From JBBECF01 sp040881945 (GTDB lineage: Bacteria; Pseudomonadota; Alphaproteobacteria; Dongiales; Dongiaceae): a stretch of 7,313 nucleotides of DNA. A model generated the notes under the pieces. It had not been told where the DNA came from, did no database searches, and saw nothing but the letters and a program-made list of their open reading frames with translations. The stretch's first letter is position 1. Every line of letters begins with the position of its first letter. Location of the stretch: positions 1-7,313 of the forward strand of contig JBBECF010000034.1 of the NCBI GenBank assembly GCA_040881945.1, in the 5' to 3' direction. A program made the position numbers and the translations under genes. Below, one piece after another: positions 5,826-7,313 of this stretch.

Positions 5826-6941
5826 ATGAATTCGCTCGGCATCGCCAAGGCGCCGTCGGCGACGCGGGTCGTGGTCGCCATGTCCGGCGGCGTCGACAGC
5901 TCGGTCGTCGCCGGCCTGATGCAGGCCGAGGGCTTCGAGGTCGTCGGCGTCACCCTGCAACTCTACGACCACGGTGTCGCGGTCGGACGGCCGGGGGCGT
6001 GCTGCGCCGGCCAGGACATCCACGACGCACGCCGGGTCGCCGACCGGCTCGGCATCGCGCATTACGTGCTCGACTACGAAGACCGCTTCCGCGCCGCCGT
6101 GATCGACGATTTCGCCGATTCCTATCTCGCCGGCGAAACGCCGATCCCCTGCGTGCGCTGCAACCAGCGCGTCAAGTTCCGCGACCTGGTGGAGACGGCG
6201 CGCGACCTCGGCGCCGACGCCCTCGCCACCGGCCACTATGCGCGCCGGGTGGTCGGCGCCGATGGCCCCGAGCTGCATCGCGCCGCCGACTTGGGCCGCG
6301 ACCAGAGCTATTTCCTGTTCGCCACGACCGGCGCGCAGCTCGACTACCTGCGCTTTCCCCTCGGCGACCGGCCGAAGGCGGCGACGCGGGCGATCGCCGC
6401 CGGGCTCGGCCTGGCGGTGGCGGCCAAGCCGGACAGCCAGGACATCTGCTTCGTGCCGTCCGGCGGCTACGCCCGCGTGGTCGAGCGACTGCGCCCCGGC
6501 GCGGTCGAGCCGGGCGAGATCGTGCATGTCGACGGCCGCGTGCTCGGCCGCCACGACGGCATCGTCCATTACACCGTCGGGCAGCGCCGCGGCCTGCGCC
6601 TGGCCGCCGCCGAGCCGCTCTACGTCGTGCGCCTCGACGCCGCCGGCCGGCGCGTCGTGGTCGGGCCGAAGGCGGCGCTCGCGGTCGAGGAGGTGGTCCT
6701 GCGCGAAGTCAACTGGCTGGGCCGCCCGCCGCCCGCGGCGGGGCTGGATGCGACCGCCAAGCTGCGCTCGACGACGCCGCCGGCGCCGGCCCGCGTATTC
6801 GCGGCCGGATCCGGCGCGCGGGTCGTCTTCGCCGCGCCGCAGTTCGGCGTGTCCCCGGGCCAGGCCTGCGTCGTCTACGACGGCGACCGGCTGCTCGGCG
6901 GCGGCTGGATCGCCCGCGCCGCCGCGGCGCTCGCCGCCTAG
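5826..6941 (+). CDS. mnmA: tRNA-specific 2-thiouridylase MnmA
   Basis: 371 residues, close to the family's usual 360-370. MnmA activates U34 of tRNA-Lys, -Glu and -Gln with ATP and inserts sulphur from a persulphide, making the s2U of mnm5s2U-type wobble bases; it acts in the cytoplasm. Visible motifs in order: the PP-loop SGGVDSS (20-26) for ATP; the first catalytic cysteine C109 in PIPCVRCNQ; GHYAR (136-140); DQSYFLF (from 159); the second catalytic cysteine C208 in SQDICFVPSGGY; YTVGQRRGL (from 249) of the central domain; and a C-terminal beta-barrel. Both cysteines needed for sulphur transfer are present, so it should be active. The ATG at 5826 is preferred over GTG 5817 or TTG 5808 because it begins just after the promoter -10 and gives the normal length. 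The stop TAG (6939-6941) coincides with the edge of the palindromic element downstream. Confidence 0.97.
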   Translation: MNSLGIAKAPSATRVVVAMSGGVDSSVVAGLMQAEGFEVVGVTLQLYDHGVAVGRPGACCAGQDIHDARRVADRLGIAHYVLDYEDRFRAAVIDDFADSYLAGETPIPCVRCNQRVKFRDLVETARDLGADALATGHYARRVVGADGPELHRAADLGRDQSYFLFATTGAQLDYLRFPLGDRPKAATRAIAAGLGLAVAAKPDSQDICFVPSGGYARVVERLRPGAVEPGEIVHVDGRVLGRHDGIVHYTVGQRRGLRLAAAEPLYVVRLDAAGRRVVVGPKAALAVEEVVLREVNWLGRPPPAAGLDATAKLRSTTPPAPARVFAAGSGARVVFAAPQFGVSPGQACVVYDGDRLLGGGWIARAAAALAA

Positions 6942-7056
6942 TGTCCTGCCCCAGAAATTCGTTTACGAATTTCTGGGATAAGCAGGCCACTAGATTCAAA
7001 TAGTTAGTGGCCCGTTCACCCCGAAATTTCCTAAAGGAATTTCGGGGACGGGACAC
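6941..7056. mobile_element. 116-bp MITE-like palindromic element in a CTAG target
   Basis: The ends are GTGTCC (6941-6946) and GGACAC (7051-7056), flanked by TA on each side (6939-6940 and 7057-7058) within C...G, which looks like a TA duplication of a CTAG site. Each terminal inverted repeat, about 40 bp and imperfect, carries a hairpin. At the left, cccagaaattcg (6950-6961) pairs with 6966-6977 in a perfect 12-bp stem with a TTTA loop. At the right, ccccgaaatt (7019-7028) pairs with 7038-7047. A central hairpin pairs ggccacta (6985-6992) with 7005-7012. The whole can fold as a cloverleaf. It is too short to code for a transposase. TA duplication at CTAG is known for IS630-type elements; that assignment is inference. 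A REP-type element is the main alternative. Confidence 0.65.
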
Positions 7057-7072
7057 TAGGGAGGGGACGAGG

Positions 7073-7313
7073 ATGAGCCTGGACAGCCTGACCGACGCGA
7101 TCCGCCGGCGCGCCGGCGAGAACCCCAGCCTTGGCTACAAGGTCAAGTTCGTGCTCGAGGACGGCGCCACGATCTTCTGGGACGGCGCCGCCGCGCCGCC
7201 CGCGATATCCAACGACGACGCGGCCGCCGACACCACGATCCGGATGTCGGCGGACAACCTGGAGAAGATGATGAACGGCGGCCTCGACCCGACGCTCGCC
7301 TACATGACCGGCA
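7073..7313 (+). CDS. SCP2 sterol-carrier-domain protein, 5' part only
   Basis: Only 80 codons are visible; the gene continues past the right edge. The ATG at 7073 follows GGGAGGGG (7059-7066) by 6 bases. The sequence has the SCP2 (PF02036) layout: an N-terminal helix (LDSLTDAIRRRAG), a strand pair YKVKFVLEDG...TIFWDG, ADTTIRMSADNLEKMMNGG, and LDPTLAYMTG, which in the family is followed by the G-K-L/I strand. Such proteins bind lipids or acyl chains in a hydrophobic tunnel. Family members are often about 100-130 residues, so most of the domain is here. There is no signal peptide. The gene is codirectional with mnmA; without the inserted element the two would lie about 13 bases apart, suggesting former or continuing cotranscription. 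Confidence 0.85.
   Translation, partial: MSLDSLTDAIRRRAGENPSLGYKVKFVLEDGATIFWDGAAAPPAISNDDAAADTTIRMSADNLEKMMNGGLDPTLAYMTG

Noticed and set aside
3945..6569. Very long minus-strand open frame of 874 codons across the hydrolase and mnmA
   Set aside because: It runs antisense to two well-supported genes, is Arg/Ala/Gly/Pro-rich with no domain pattern, and is the usual GC-rich codon shadow.
6950..6977. Intrinsic terminator after mnmA
   Set aside because: The stem is perfect, but no T-tract follows on either strand and it is part of a larger symmetrical element with matching ends.
5273..7003. Plus-strand open frame of 576 codons
   Set aside because: It is a frame shadow of the hydrolase and mnmA; the product is an Arg/Pro/Ala-rich string, while mnmA in the other frame has all its catalytic motifs.
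6939..7059. tRNA gene suggested by the cloverleaf-like fold
   Set aside because: At about 120 bp with 12-bp and 10-bp stems and TTTA/TAAA loops, it has no T-arm GTTCRA context, no D-arm and no anticodon arm of normal size.

Overview
The window is GC-rich DNA with the look of an alphaproteobacterium. Two genes are clearly bacterial: a tRNA 2-thiouridylase (mnmA) and an SCP2 sterol-carrier-type protein. Base and codon use, and a promoter placed directly on the mnmA ATG, fit a Rhodospirillales-like organism. That placement is an inference; no marker here fixes the taxon.

The left half (about 1-4260) is an accessory-looking block of exported or membrane-anchored proteins. At the left edge is the 5' end of a secreted repeat protein on the minus strand (1-315, truncated by the window). 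Divergent from it is a small secreted Cys/Gly/Ser protein with two internal repeat systems (642-1262, plus strand). Facing that gene is a probable two-gene minus-strand operon: a 708-residue secreted protein with four exact 84-residue repeats, a middle beta-type region and a C-terminal ConA/LamG-like domain (1832-3958), then a small N-terminally anchored protein (1291-1818). The truncated left gene is a paralogue of the 708-residue gene. The duplication covers the 5' coding part plus about 220 bp of upstream DNA (1-538 versus 3644-4259) and ends sharply at both copies. I recognise no described system here. The reading offered is a locus of duplicating, recombining cell-envelope or extracellular proteins.

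The right half (about 4320-7313) is even richer in GC, lies all on the plus strand and looks like core genome. It holds an alpha/beta hydrolase with a visible Ser-Asp-His set (4320-5753), mnmA (5826-6941), and the start of an SCP2-domain protein (7073 onward, cut by the window edge). A near-consensus promoter sits so close to the mnmA ATG that its transcript is probably leaderless.

Between mnmA and the SCP2 gene is a 116-bp, AT-richer palindromic element. It has imperfect terminal inverted repeats, three hairpins and an apparent TA duplication in a CTAG target. It looks like a small non-autonomous mobile element (MITE) that landed on the mnmA stop codon, recreated it, and split an otherwise tightly spaced gene pair.
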